From: Candidatus Kuenenia stuttgartensis
Lineage (GTDB): Bacteria > Planctomycetota > Planctomycetia > Pirellulales > UBA1268
Reading direction: 5' to 3'
Length of the DNA: 64,000 bases
Assembly: GCA_945891385.1 (NCBI GenBank)
Contig: CAMDDJ010000001.1
Span: 92,921-156,920, forward strand
In this document: one piece after another, positions 45,091 through 59,278 of the stretch
How positions within the stretch are numbered: the first letter of the stretch is position 1
How the letters are laid out: every line of letters starts with the position of its first letter
Notes under the pieces: generated by a model
The model's database searches: none
What the model was told of the DNA's origin: nothing
The model's input: only the letters and a program-made list of their open reading frames with translations
Made by a program: the position numbers and the translations under genes

Positions 45091-45218
45091 AAGACGAGAT
45101 TGTTCGCCGACCGCGGACTGATCCAATCGTTGTCACCCAGCTCCGTCGCCATGAATGCGGGATCGCCATCGACCCGGTCAATTCGGGTGAGTTGCGATTC
45201 GGGATCGAACTGCTGCAT
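45081..45218 (-). CDS. Possible small ORF or gene remnant (45 residues)
   Basis: It follows the stop of the bd-partner gene on the same strand and overlaps the ABC gene end by 10 bp. The peptide begins MQQFDPESQLTRID and ends SPRSANNLVFHQ. It has a protein-like composition with mixed third-position bases. No ribosome-binding site is evident, and the same frame stays open upstream inside the previous gene, so this may be the end of a decayed gene. No family recognised. Confidence 0.3.
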   Translation of the reverse strand: MQQFDPESQLTRIDRVDGDPAFMATELGDNDWISPRSANNLVFHQ

Positions 45219-45238
45219 CCCCGCGGGCCCCGTCGGAA

Positions 45239-46350
45239 TCAGGTTCCATCCGACCTGGTCGCGAGCTGGCCACGCACGGTTCGGATGCACCAGCCGATGG
45301 CGACGGCATTGAGGACAGCGAACAGGAGAAACACAGGCAGGCCGCCGATGCCGAGGGCCGTCTGGTGGAGCTCCTTTCCGGTCGCGAGATCGACCGCCGC
45401 CAGCCGGATCGTTTCCCGCAGCACGGCGATGCCGAGGAGCGTTGTCACCCAGGCGGCTGTCATCACGATCAGCATGCCCCGCGTCAGTCGCTCGGAAACG
45501 AGCGTGATGCTCCAGGCCACGATCTGCATGACGAGGGCCATTGCCGCCATGATGAGCCAGGGGCCGCCGAGCGGTCCCGTGATCGCTGTGCGTGCCGCAG
45601 CGGGGATGGCGGGCCAATAGGCCCAGGCGGCCAGCAGCGTTCCCGCCCACCCAGACAGGGCCGTCACGGCCAGCCGCCGCACGGGGGAGAGCCCCAGCAC
45701 ACGGGTGTTGGCCGCGGCCGGCTCGTCGAGGCGGTCTCCCAGGAGCCGGCCCTGCCAGGCGAGCTCGATCGCGAGGCTGGGAAACGCCACGAAACACCAG
45801 GCCGCCAGCCGGGGCAGCACGCCGGCCGATTCATACCAGAGTGAACTGGTGGCATACATGCCCGGCCAGGCGGCTCGGTCGAGCATCAGGAGATGGTTTT
45901 CGGTCCAACTCCAAGCGATGAATAGGAACCCGGCGCAGGCAGTCGCTGCGATCGCGGGCCGCCAGGCCCAGGCCCGGCGGGCGATCCACGCCGACTTCTG
46001 CAGGTAGAGGAGGTAGAAGCACACGATCAGCACCGGCAGGATCGCCATCCAGCGGTGGGACAGCAGCAGATTGGCCGTGGCGAATTCCCGGCCGTAGAGG
46101 ATCTGCGCGAACAACAGCGGCCCCACGCCGGCCGTGATCGCCAGGCCGGTCGCAAAGGGGAGCCAGTCAACGATGATCGATTGCCAGTTGCAGGCCTGAC
46201 ACCGGGCCCTACCCATCACCCGGCCGACCGCCAGATAGATCGACCCGGCCAGCACGTAGTGCATAAACACCAGGTGCACCACGAGTGTGGCCAGATAGAG
46301 GCAGAGGTAGAAGGCCGTCGCTGCGGGGAGGCCGAGTGGAAATAGCGTGT

Positions 46351-46354
<4 letters not shown>
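45239..46354 (-). CDS. Membrane partner of the bd-like oxidase (CydA-like second subunit)
   Basis: 371 residues from ATG 46354, about eight membrane helices. The first helix contains HLVFMHYVLAGSIYLAVG, resembling the haem-ligating first helix of CydA-type chains. Other helices include ITAGVGPLLFAQILYG and WMAILPVLIVCFYLLYLQK. Its start overlaps the stop of the upstream CydA-like gene as ATGA, so they form one unit. By analogy with bd oxidases, which pair CydA with CydB or a CydA-like second chain, this is probably the second integral subunit. It has no soluble domain and no CxxCH. Confidence 0.68.
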
Positions 46355-47769
<1,415 letters not shown>

Positions 47770-47873
47770 GGAAAGTCACCATGAAGTCTACACAGGGGTC
47801 ATCGAGTGCCGAGTCTGGTCGCGCCGCTGCCGGAGGTCGACCGCACGAACCAGCGAATGTCTCGTGATACCAG

Positions 47874-49049
47874 TCACACCAGCCGGGCGCCCGCGGAGGG
47901 CCGCGAGGCGAAGATCTCGGGCGTGATGCCGGTCGCCGCGAGGTAGTCGGCGTGGAGCCGGGCGGCGATCGCTTCGGCCCTGCCGGAATCGCAGAGGGTG
48001 ACGGTCGAGCCGCCGAAGCCGCCGCCGGTCATCCGGGCCCCGATCACGCCTCCCGAGCGGCCGATGCTCCGGGCGATCTCCACCATCGTGTCGAGTTCCG
48101 GACAGGAGACCTCGAAGTCGGCGCGGAGTGAGTCGTGGCTGGCCGCCATCAACGGCCCGAGGGCCTCGATGTCGCCTGCCTCGAGGGCCCGGGCGGCGGC
48201 GACGGTGCGGGCGATCTCGCCTACGACGTGCCGGGCCCGGCGGTTGACCGGGCCGCCGAGCCGATCCCAGGCGGCCTCCACGTCGGCCATGGTCACGTCT
48301 CGCCAGGAGGGCTTGCCGAGGATCGCGAGCCCATCCTCGGTGTTCTTCCGGCGGGCCGCATAGCCGCCGTCGGTGAGCTCATGATGGACATTCGTGTTGG
48401 CGACAAGCACGGTCAGGCCGGGATCGGTGAAGGGCACGAGGGTCGGCTCCCCCGTGCGGCAGTCGATCAGCACGAGCCGGTCGGCCTGGCCGAAGGCCGA
48501 GGCAAACTGGTCCATGATCCCGCAGGGCACGCCGGCAAACGTGTGCTCGGCCTGCTGGCAGAGCAGGGCCTTGTCACGGGTGGCGAGCGACGTGGTGGTC
48601 AGGCCTTCGAGCAGCGTGGCCGTGGCGCACTCGAGCGCCGCCGACGAGGAGAGCCCCGCCCCTATCGGCACCGACGACACGACCCAGGCGTCGAACCCCG
48701 GAATGGTGAGGCCGCGATCCTGGAAGCCACGGATCACACCGCGGACGTAATTCGCCCACTTCGGCTGCCCCGGCTCGATGGGCTGGTCGAGCGGGATCGT
48801 GGCCGTGTCGCCCGCGGCCGACCCGATCCGTGCCTCCTGGCTGCCGTTGGCCGCCGCGGCGATCACGACGGCGCGGTCGAGCGCGAAGGGCATCACGAAT
48901 CCGTCGCAGTAGTCGATGTGCTCGCCGATCAGGTTCACTCGCCCGGGGGCAGTGGCCGTGAGCGTGGCCTCGCGACCGAAGGCGGCGTGCAGGCCGGCGG
49001 CTGCGGCTGCGGCGAGGTCGGCGAGGGGTATGGCGGGGATCAGGGTCAT
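47874..49049 (-). CDS. galK: Galactokinase
   Basis: GalK phosphorylates galactose at C1, the entry step of the Leloir pathway. 391 residues. The galactokinase signature appears as PGRVNLIGEHIDYCDGFVMP. The GHMP ATP site is PIGAGLSSSAALECAT and the third motif is GARMTGGGFGGSTVTL. It begins 28 bp downstream of the beta-galactosidase stop on the same strand, so the pair forms a beta-galactoside utilisation unit. galT and galE are not in the window. Confidence 0.95.
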   Translation of the reverse strand: MTLIPAIPLADLAAAAAAGLHAAFGREATLTATAPGRVNLIGEHIDYCDGFVMPFALDRAVVIAAAANGSQEARIGSAAGDTATIPLDQPIEPGQPKWANYVRGVIRGFQDRGLTIPGFDAWVVSSVPIGAGLSSSAALECATATLLEGLTTTSLATRDKALLCQQAEHTFAGVPCGIMDQFASAFGQADRLVLIDCRTGEPTLVPFTDPGLTVLVANTNVHHELTDGGYAARRKNTEDGLAILGKPSWRDVTMADVEAAWDRLGGPVNRRARHVVGEIARTVAAARALEAGDIEALGPLMAASHDSLRADFEVSCPELDTMVEIARSIGRSGGVIGARMTGGGFGGSTVTLCDSGRAEAIAARLHADYLAATGITPEIFASRPSAGARLV

Positions 49050-49077
49050 GGCAACTCGCTGGCTGACAGGAAACGGG

Positions 49078-52968
<3,891 letters not shown>

Positions 52969-53023
52969 CTACCTGCCGGTGGAGCGACCCATCCACGGCC
53001 TGATTGCCGTCCACGCCGCAGCG

Positions 53024-54493
53024 TTAAGTCCCGCAGAATGTGCGATACGGACCGCAGCCAGGAGGCGGACCAGCGCGGTACGGCTCATTGGCCGGCGTCT
53101 CGACGAAGGGGTCGCGGAGCACCGCGAGGAGCCGCTCGAAGACCGTGAGGTCGCCCGCCGCCGCCGCCGCCAGGGCTTCCTCGACACGATGGTTCCTCGG
53201 GATGACCACCGGGTTGGACCGCCGCATCAACGCCGCCGCCGTTGTCGTGCCCCCCGGTTCGCGGGCCAGGCGTTGCAGCCATCGTCCGCACCAGGCGGAA
53301 AACCGGCCGTCGGCATGCTCGTCGTTTGGAGGCTTACCCGACTCGGCGATCGCCGCGAGCCCGGCGAACGTCGCCGTGAAATCCGCCGCGGTGTCGCTCA
53401 TGAGGCCCAAGAGATCGCCGAAGAGTCGGCGATCATCGGGATCTTCCGTGGTGAGGCCGAGCTTGGCCCTCGCACCGGCGAGGTGATGCCGATCGTACCG
53501 GTCGGAAAACGTGGCCAAGACCCGCCGCACCGCATCGATCGCCGCGTCTTCGTCGCCGCCCACCGCCGGCAGGAGGCTCTCGGCAAGCCTGGTGAGATTC
53601 CACAACGCGATCGTGGGCTGGTTGCCGTAGGCGTACCGTCCGTGCTGATCGATCGAACTGAAGACGGCGGCAGGGTCATAAACGTCGAGAAAGGCGCACG
53701 GGCCGTAATCGATCGTCTCACCGGATACGGCCATGTTGTCCGTGTTCATGACGCCATGCACGAATCCGACGAGCATCCAGCGGGCCACGAGCGCCGCCTG
53801 CACCTCCACGACTCGGTCGAGAAACGCGACGGCCGGGGCCTCGGCTGCGGCCGCTTCCGGCGCGTGCCGGGCGATCGCATGCGTAAGCAGGGCGGGCAGC
53901 AGCCCAGGGGCGTCGACGGCGGCGGCAAACTGGAAGGTGCCGACGCGGATGTGGCTGGCGGCCACGCGGGTGAGCACCGCACCTGGCAGGGGCGATTCTC
54001 GCATGACCCACTCACCCGTGGAGGCGACGGCGAGGCTCCGCGTGGTGGGGATCCCCAGGCCGTGCATCGCCTCGCTGATCAGAAACTCCCGGAGCATCGG
54101 CCCTTCGGCAGCCCGCCCGTCGCCGCCCCGGGAATAGCGGGTTCTGCCCGCTCCTTTGAGCTGCACATCGACACGGCGGCCGACCGGCGTGATCTGCTCC
54201 CCGATCAGGATCGCGCGGCCATCGCCGAGGTTCGTGAAGTGCCCAAACTGATGGCCTGCGTAGGCCTGGGCGATCGGCTCCGCTCCCGGTGGCAGCGTCA
54301 TGCCGACAAAAACCCCTGCGTCGTTGCGGAGCGGCTCGACCTCCAGGCCGAGTTCAGCCGCCAAGGGTTCATTGAGCACCATCACCGCGGGGCTCCGTAC
54401 GGCCACCGGAACAGCCGGTGCGTGGAGCGGCTCCGGCAATCGAGCGTAGGTGTTGTCGAACCGCCAGCCGGTCTCGTCGAGCGAACGCGTCAT
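53024..54493 (-). CDS. selO: Protein adenylyltransferase SelO (YdiU family)
   Basis: SelO is a pseudokinase-fold enzyme that transfers AMP to Ser/Thr/Tyr of proteins and is linked to redox control. 489 residues. N-terminal motifs: AQAYAGHQFGHFTNLGDGRAILIGE, DVQLKGAGRTRYSRGGDGRA (active-site region) and SEAMHGLGIPTTRSLAV, all typical. The C-terminus ends GPYRTFCGT, where the terminal cysteine matches the position of the Sec/Cys pair known in the family. An intramolecular disulfide with the GCGPY cysteine is possible. Confidence 0.94.
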   Translation of the reverse strand: MTRSLDETGWRFDNTYARLPEPLHAPAVPVAVRSPAVMVLNEPLAAELGLEVEPLRNDAGVFVGMTLPPGAEPIAQAYAGHQFGHFTNLGDGRAILIGEQITPVGRRVDVQLKGAGRTRYSRGGDGRAAEGPMLREFLISEAMHGLGIPTTRSLAVASTGEWVMRESPLPGAVLTRVAASHIRVGTFQFAAAVDAPGLLPALLTHAIARHAPEAAAAEAPAVAFLDRVVEVQAALVARWMLVGFVHGVMNTDNMAVSGETIDYGPCAFLDVYDPAAVFSSIDQHGRYAYGNQPTIALWNLTRLAESLLPAVGGDEDAAIDAVRRVLATFSDRYDRHHLAGARAKLGLTTEDPDDRRLFGDLLGLMSDTAADFTATFAGLAAIAESGKPPNDEHADGRFSAWCGRWLQRLAREPGGTTTAAALMRRSNPVVIPRNHRVEEALAAAAAGDLTVFERLLAVLRDPFVETPANEPYRAGPPPGCGPYRTFCGT

Positions 54494-54532
54494 GACCGGC
54501 TCGCCCCCGCTCGGGAAGGCCGTTCGATCACC

Positions 54533-56212
54533 CTACTCGCCATGAGTCTGCACCACGGCAGTGATCTTCTGCGGCTGGCTCGGCGAGAACGAGGCGAAGC
54601 CGGCGTAGATCGCCACCACGATCGCCACGAGTGCAAGGCTCGCCCAGGGGGCGCCGGCCCAGGGCGTCATGTCGATCGGGGTGTTGGTGGCGAGTTTCCA
54701 GGGCGTGGCCCGGGGGGCGGCCGCGGCCCAGGCGAGCATCAGGACGACGAGCGTTGCGAACACGGCCCCGAGGAAGTGGAAGTTGTAGGTGAAGGCCCGG
54801 TCCACGACGGCGCCGACGCCGGGCACGAAGTACTTCACGGCGATCAGCACCAGGCCCAGGGCCATCGCCCAGAAGGCCGCCGGAGCGGGCACCCGCGGGT
54901 GGAGCATGCCGACCAACACCACGGCGAAGATCGGGATGAAGTAGATCGCGTTCATGTCCTGGAGGTAGGCGAAAATGCTCTCCTGGCCCGCCAGGAGCGG
55001 GGCCACGAACATCGCTGCGATCGCCGTGCAGACCACGAACACCTTGGCCGCCCGCACCATCTGCTCATCGGAGCCGTTCGGGTTGATTACGTGGTGGTAG
55101 AGCCCGATCGAGAACAAGGCCGAGGTGCTGTTCAGGGCGGCGTTGAAGGAACTGAGGATCGCCCCGACCATCACCGCGGCGAAGAAGCCGGTCAGGTGGG
55201 AGGGCAGCACCTCGCGGACGAGCGTGCCGTAGGCCATGTCGTTGGCGATCCCGTCCTTGGCGAAGAGGTGGTAGGCCACGATCCCGGGGAGCACGAGGTA
55301 GATCGGCCCCAGGAGCTTGAGCAGCCCCGTCAGGAGCACGCCCTTCTGGCCCTCCGCCAGGCTGCTCGCGCCGAAGGTCCGCTGGATGATCTGCTGGTTG
55401 GTGCACCAGTAGAAGAGGTTCAGCAGGGCGACGCCGGTGAAGAGCGTGCTGAAGGGGACGCTCGTCGTGGCGGTGCCGATCGAGTTGAGCCGGTCGGGGT
55501 TGGCCGCCTGGAGTTGCCGAAAGCCCTCGAGCACACCCCGGCCGTCGCTGACTCTGTTCAGGGCGAAGGCGGCGATCATGAAGCCGCCGACGAGCAGCCC
55601 GATGCCGTTGATCGTGTCGAGCGTGGCAAGTGTCTTGAGACTGCCGAACCGGGCGTAGAGCGAGCCCATGATGCCGATCATGAAGACCGTGCCCCAGAGG
55701 ATGACCGTGTCGGGGGCGACCTCGCGGCCGAGCAGGTTCACCGGCTCGGTGATCCCCGTCAGCGTCTTCAGGTCGAGCATCTGCGAGAGCCCGACCGCGC
55801 CGCTATAGAGGATGATCGGAATCAGGATCAGGGCGTAGGCCGTGAGGAAGATCATGTTGGCCAGGGTCTGCGTGCGGCGGTCGAATCGCTGCTCGAGGAA
55901 TTGGGGCACCGTCGTGATCCCGGCCCGGAGAAACCGCGGCAGGAAGAAGAGGGCCATCAGCACCAGCGCGATCACGGCCACAACCTCCCAGGCCATCACA
56001 CAGAGGCCGTCCTTGAAGGCCGCGCCATTGAGGCCCACCATCTGCTCGGTCGAGAGATTCGTGAGCAACAGCGAGCCGGCGATCACGGGGAACGTGAGCG
56101 ACCGGCCACCGAGGAAAAACCCGTCGGATGACTGCTGGTCGCTGCCCCGGGTCAGGACGTAGGTGAGGAAGGCGGCGAAGAGCGTGAAGCCGAGAAACGA
56201 GAGCAGCGTCAT
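54533..56212 (-). CDS. Sodium:solute symporter (SSS/SLC5 family)
   Basis: 559 residues from ATG 56212 (MTLLSFLGFTLFAAF), with GGAAGG seven bases upstream; the longer ORF runs over the repeat element and gntK and is not real. About thirteen or fourteen helices, with the SSS features FFLGGRSLTFPVIAGSLLLTNLS (helix 1 sodium site) and GITTVPQFLEQRFDRRTQTL. FGASSLAEGQKGVLLTGLLK follows, as in SLC5-like sugar or solute symporters. The adjacent gluconokinase could hint at a sugar or sugar acid, but this is inference. Confidence 0.9.
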   Translation of the reverse strand: MTLLSFLGFTLFAAFLTYVLTRGSDQQSSDGFFLGGRSLTFPVIAGSLLLTNLSTEQMVGLNGAAFKDGLCVMAWEVVAVIALVLMALFFLPRFLRAGITTVPQFLEQRFDRRTQTLANMIFLTAYALILIPIILYSGAVGLSQMLDLKTLTGITEPVNLLGREVAPDTVILWGTVFMIGIMGSLYARFGSLKTLATLDTINGIGLLVGGFMIAAFALNRVSDGRGVLEGFRQLQAANPDRLNSIGTATTSVPFSTLFTGVALLNLFYWCTNQQIIQRTFGASSLAEGQKGVLLTGLLKLLGPIYLVLPGIVAYHLFAKDGIANDMAYGTLVREVLPSHLTGFFAAVMVGAILSSFNAALNSTSALFSIGLYHHVINPNGSDEQMVRAAKVFVVCTAIAAMFVAPLLAGQESIFAYLQDMNAIYFIPIFAVVLVGMLHPRVPAPAAFWAMALGLVLIAVKYFVPGVGAVVDRAFTYNFHFLGAVFATLVVLMLAWAAAAPRATPWKLATNTPIDMTPWAGAPWASLALVAIVVAIYAGFASFSPSQPQKITAVVQTHGE

Positions 56213-56395
56213 GAATGGGCCTTCCGATACTTGAATGCAGATCGGAGGCGCAGGTGTTCGCCCCCAATGGACCCATAGTCTCGACTGCGACCCGGCCGCT
56301 GCCAAGGGGTGCGAGCGTTCGCCGACCCCCGAGCCTCCCGCGCTCTGAACGGAGGTGGTCCGGCTCGCGGCTTCGGGGGTCTGTCCGAACTCGCC

Positions 56396-56526
56396 GGAGT
56401 TACCCGTGCCAGCTCGTCGGACGTTCGCTCCGGCCATCCTGGTCTTTCGCTCACTCGGAGGAACTTCGCTTCGCCTTCGTGGCTCTGCTCGGTTTCCGAC
56501 GCCGCTCGATTGGCACGGGCAACTCC
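56396..56526. repeat. Dispersed intergenic element, about 131 bp, with terminal inverted repeats (copy 3)
   Basis: Left end GGAGTTACCCGTGCC and right end GGCACGGGCAACTCC are inverted repeats with one mismatch. The interior GTCGGACGTTCGCT, TTTCGCTCACTCGGAGGAA and CTCGGTTTCCGACGCCG matches copy 1 block by block. The terminal repeats differ from copy 1 at positions that change on both ends together, so pairing is preserved. It lies in the 399-bp divergent gap between the SSS and gntK genes; the rest of the gap holds the gntK promoter and the SSS ribosome-binding site. Confidence 0.72.
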
Positions 56527-56551
56527 TCCACCCCGTGCGTCTGCACGCTGT

Positions 56552-56582
56552 TTGACAGATTGCTGCTCCAGCCATTGATAAT
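56552..56582 (+). promoter_or_regulatory. Putative sigma70 promoter for gntK
   Basis: Perfect TTGACA at 56552-56557, then TTGATA at 17 bp or GATAAT at 19 bp spacing (ending at 56582). It lies 25 bp to the right of the repeat element and about 30-55 bp before the gntK start, giving a short leader. Confidence 0.5.
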
Positions 56583-56611
56583 CCAACTGCATCGAATCGA
56601 GGATGACAGGC

Positions 56612-57145
56612 ATGACCGCACCGGCCCGTACTGTGCTCGTGATCATGGGCGTTGCCGCCTGCGGCAAGACCGTGGTGGGGCGGACCCTGGCCGAGCAACT
56701 CAGGGGGCGGTTCGTGGATGGTGACGACTACCACCCGGCCGACAACGTGGCAAAAATGGCAGCGGGCAGCGGGCTCACGGACGCCGATCGGTGGCCGTGG
56801 CTCGATCGGCTGCACGCAATCCTCTCCGAGCATCTCGCCGGTGATTCGCCGGTTCCGCTGGTCGTCGCCTGCTCGGCCCTGGCCCGCCGGTATCGCGATC
56901 GCCTGCGAGGCGGCCTGCCGTTTGAGCGAGTCCGGTTCGTCCATCTCGCCGCGGACTTCGACACGATCCTCGGCCGGCTCGAGGCCCGGCAGGGCCACTT
57001 CATGAAGGGGCGGGCCATGCTCGAAGATCAGTTCGCGACGCTCGAACCGCTCGCACCGGACGAGGTGTCCGCCGGGAGTCTCGTTCTCGATGCGGCGAAC
57101 CCGGTCGCGGCGATCGTCGAGCGGCTCGTGGGTTGCTCGGGCTGA
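56612..57145 (+). CDS. gntK: Gluconokinase
   Basis: GntK phosphorylates gluconate to 6-phosphogluconate. About 177 residues from ATG 56612, preferred over 56603 because GAGG is nine bases upstream. The P-loop is IMGVAACGKTVVG (GxxxxGKT-type). The gluconokinase motif FVDGDDYHPADNVAKMAAG follows, then LTDADRWPWLDRLH and VVACSALARRYRDRLR, all normal for the short GntK family. It is transcribed away from the SSS symporter. Confidence 0.93.
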   Translation: MTAPARTVLVIMGVAACGKTVVGRTLAEQLRGRFVDGDDYHPADNVAKMAAGSGLTDADRWPWLDRLHAILSEHLAGDSPVPLVVACSALARRYRDRLRGGLPFERVRFVHLAADFDTILGRLEARQGHFMKGRAMLEDQFATLEPLAPDEVSAGSLVLDAANPVAAIVERLVGCSG

Positions 57146-57191
57146 CGCCTTCCGGGCCGGGACGGTGGATCAGCGCGGCGCCGATCGCTCT

Positions 57192-59132
57192 CTATCGTGC
57201 AGCCGGAAGCACGAGTTCGCCGATCAGGTTCGTTCGCCGGCTCGCGCCCGGCTGACGCATCAGGTTCTGGAGGAGATCGACGTGCTGCTCGTAGACGCCG
57301 CGGGGGCTCGTGTCGTGCCGCACGCAGATCCAGGCCGCCTTGCCCACGATCTCACCCATCATTCCGCAGGTTCGCATCACCCGCACCGGCCCGAGCGCCT
57401 CGCGTTCCACGCTGATGTCGCGGCCCGCCATGAAGAGGTTGCCCACGTTCCGACTGTAGAGGCAGCGGTAGGGCGCCCAGTAGGGGCCCTCGTAGCGATA
57501 CTCCTTGCCGGTCGTGCAGATCGAGATGAACTCATCGCCCGTGAGGCCCTGGCTGTAGTCGGGGTGGGGCTCGTGGATGTCGATGTGCCAGGTGTTGGGA
57601 AAGGCCGGATCGGGGAACTTCCGGCTTTCCTTGAAGTCCTTGACGGTGAGGATCACGTCGCCCAGCAGGCGCCGGGATTCCCGCTTGCCGGCGATGAAGG
57701 CCGACCAGCCGAGCCTGTGGTTGGCGTACTTGCCGTCGGTGTTCTTGAGTGCGTCCCACGCCCCATACATCGCCCGGAGGTTGCGGTCGCGGATCCGCTC
57801 CAGGTCGGTAAAGGGATCGTCGCCGAAGCCGCTCTCCCAGAACCAGCCGCCCAGGCCCGCCAGGCCCTTGCCCGCCCACTGGCCGGTGAACGAGGCCCGG
57901 CCGGGAAACGGCTTGTCGGTAAGGTCGAGGGCCCACTCGAGTCGCGGGAAGGGGGCGGCCACCTGCCCCGCCTCCGTCTGCACCGTGAGCGCTTCCTTGT
58001 CCTTACATTCGCAGCCGAGCACCTCGGTCTGGTTGGCCTGGTCGAGCACGTTCCAGAGATTGCTCGCCCCCATCAGCCCCTCGTTCGAGATCTCGTAGTC
58101 GGCGCCGGCGAGGTAGCCGACCGTGGCGTCGCCGGTGCAGTCGGCAAACAGCCGGCCCCGGATCGACACGCGGCGAGCCGAACGCGTGCTCTGGGCGGTG
58201 ACCGCCCTGATCAGGCCGGCATCAGCCTCGACCGCGTTGACCCGATGCTCGAGGAAGAGCGTGATCCGCGGCTCGGCCCGGACCGCCGCGAGCTTGCGGT
58301 CGTCGGCATAGATCGCCCCCCGCTTGGCGTTGCCATCGCCCGGGCCTTTGGGCGGGCAGAGTTCCTCGACGATCTCGCCGACATGCGGAAACGGCTCCTG
58401 GCAGGTGTGGCCCTCGGGCCAGACCCGCACCTCGCTGCTGCCGTTGCCGCCGAGCACCGGTCGATCCTGGATCAGGGCCACGGTCAGCCCGTTGCGGGCC
58501 GCCGACAAGGCCGCCGCCGTGCCCGCCACGCCGCCGCCGACCACCACCAGGTCAAACTGGCCGCCGTCCTCAGGCTGCTCCTGGAGCCCGAGCAGCTTGC
58601 GTCGCCACCCGGCCATCTCAGGGCCTGCATTCGGCCGAAACGGATCGGCATCGGTCGCGAATAGGATCGCATCGCAGCGGCCTTCGAAGCCGGTCAGGTC
58701 GTGGAGGGCCAGTTCAGCCTCGCGGCCGACCGTAACCGTTCCGCCCGGCTGCCAATGCCACTCGGCCCCCGTGGTGCCGAACGTCTCAGCCAGCGGCACG
58801 CCATCGACCACCACCTGAAACCGCCCCGGTGCGCCCGGAGCGTTCCAGGGTGCGACCCAGTCGCGGGTCCGCACCCAGATGTGGTAGGTGCCGGCGGCCG
58901 GAAACGTGACGCGCGTCGTCGCATCGGCCACCGGCACGCCGAGGCCGTGGGCCAGGAGATAGGGCGAGCCCATCTGATCCATCGACTGCTGGTCGAGATC
59001 CCAGCCGCCGAGTTGGGCGAATTGCTCCGCCTCGACGAGGAGTGTGTCGGCAGCGACGAAACCTCCGCCCGCGTGCAGCGACGCGGCGAGCCCGACGACC
59101 AGTGCTCGGATGAACCAGATCGCGGTGCGCAT
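57192..59132 (-). CDS. Secreted FAD-dependent oxidoreductase with N-terminal carbohydrate-binding-like domain
   Basis: 646 residues with a signal peptide (AIWFIRALVVGLAASLHAGGG). AGAAGGAGAC just upstream provides a ribosome-binding site. Residues about 30-165 form a beta-sandwich like CBM modules (LVEAEQFAQLGGWDLDQQ, then AAGTYHIWVRTRDW). The FAD domain (PF12831 type) starts about residue 190 with DLVVVGGGVAGTAAALSAARNG and ends near GNLFMAGRDISVEREALGPVRVMRTCG. Such proteins are expanded in planctomycetes, and sugar or polysaccharide oxidation is suggested. It follows the DUF1501 gene. Confidence 0.85.
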   Translation of the reverse strand: MRTAIWFIRALVVGLAASLHAGGGFVAADTLLVEAEQFAQLGGWDLDQQSMDQMGSPYLLAHGLGVPVADATTRVTFPAAGTYHIWVRTRDWVAPWNAPGAPGRFQVVVDGVPLAETFGTTGAEWHWQPGGTVTVGREAELALHDLTGFEGRCDAILFATDADPFRPNAGPEMAGWRRKLLGLQEQPEDGGQFDLVVVGGGVAGTAAALSAARNGLTVALIQDRPVLGGNGSSEVRVWPEGHTCQEPFPHVGEIVEELCPPKGPGDGNAKRGAIYADDRKLAAVRAEPRITLFLEHRVNAVEADAGLIRAVTAQSTRSARRVSIRGRLFADCTGDATVGYLAGADYEISNEGLMGASNLWNVLDQANQTEVLGCECKDKEALTVQTEAGQVAAPFPRLEWALDLTDKPFPGRASFTGQWAGKGLAGLGGWFWESGFGDDPFTDLERIRDRNLRAMYGAWDALKNTDGKYANHRLGWSAFIAGKRESRRLLGDVILTVKDFKESRKFPDPAFPNTWHIDIHEPHPDYSQGLTGDEFISICTTGKEYRYEGPYWAPYRCLYSRNVGNLFMAGRDISVEREALGPVRVMRTCGMMGEIVGKAAWICVRHDTSPRGVYEQHVDLLQNLMRQPGASRRTNLIGELVLPAAR

Positions 59133-59150
59133 GTTAGATGGTCTCCTTCT

Positions 59151-59200
59151 TCAACTCAAAATCCCCTTGACCAACTCTCCGTGCACGGCTGTTTCACGCA
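59151..59200 (-). pseudogene. Relic of a second DUF1501 gene end
   Basis: On the minus strand the codons read AVHGELVKGILS and stop, the same tail as the intact DUF1501 protein 128 bp away. Over the last 12 codons (stop included) the two copies differ at four bases, all synonymous. Just before them LRETA weakly matches FRLTD of the intact gene, then similarity ends. This looks like the surviving 3' end of a deleted paralogous gene, not a fresh duplication. Confidence 0.55.
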
Positions 59201-59230
59201 ACCCCTCAGCCTCGTGCTTCGGTTTGCTTG

Positions 59231-59276
59231 GCGGCCGTCCGGCCGCTGGCGAGCGGGGCCGGGCATCCCGCCCGGC
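59231..59276 (-). terminator. Two GC hairpins after the DUF1501 stop
   Basis: GCGGCC-gtcc-GGCCGC (59231-59246) and GCCGGGC-loop-GCCCGGC (59258-59276) lie just after the stop at 59279 in the direction of transcription. They could end the PSCyt1-DUF1501 transcript. No T-tract is present. The second resembles the hairpin at 5708-5725. Confidence 0.45.
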
Positions 59277-59278
59277 AA

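Noticed and set aside
45219-45797. Upstream part of the 238-aa minus-strand ORF (45081-45797)
   Set aside because: It overlaps the bd-partner membrane protein in another frame and reads as Arg/Pro-rich shadow; only its last 45 codons were kept as a weak candidate.
56213-56998. 262-residue N-terminal extension of the SSS symporter
   Set aside because: The frame crosses gntK and the repeat element; ATG 56212 has GGAAGG upstream and begins the first membrane helix.
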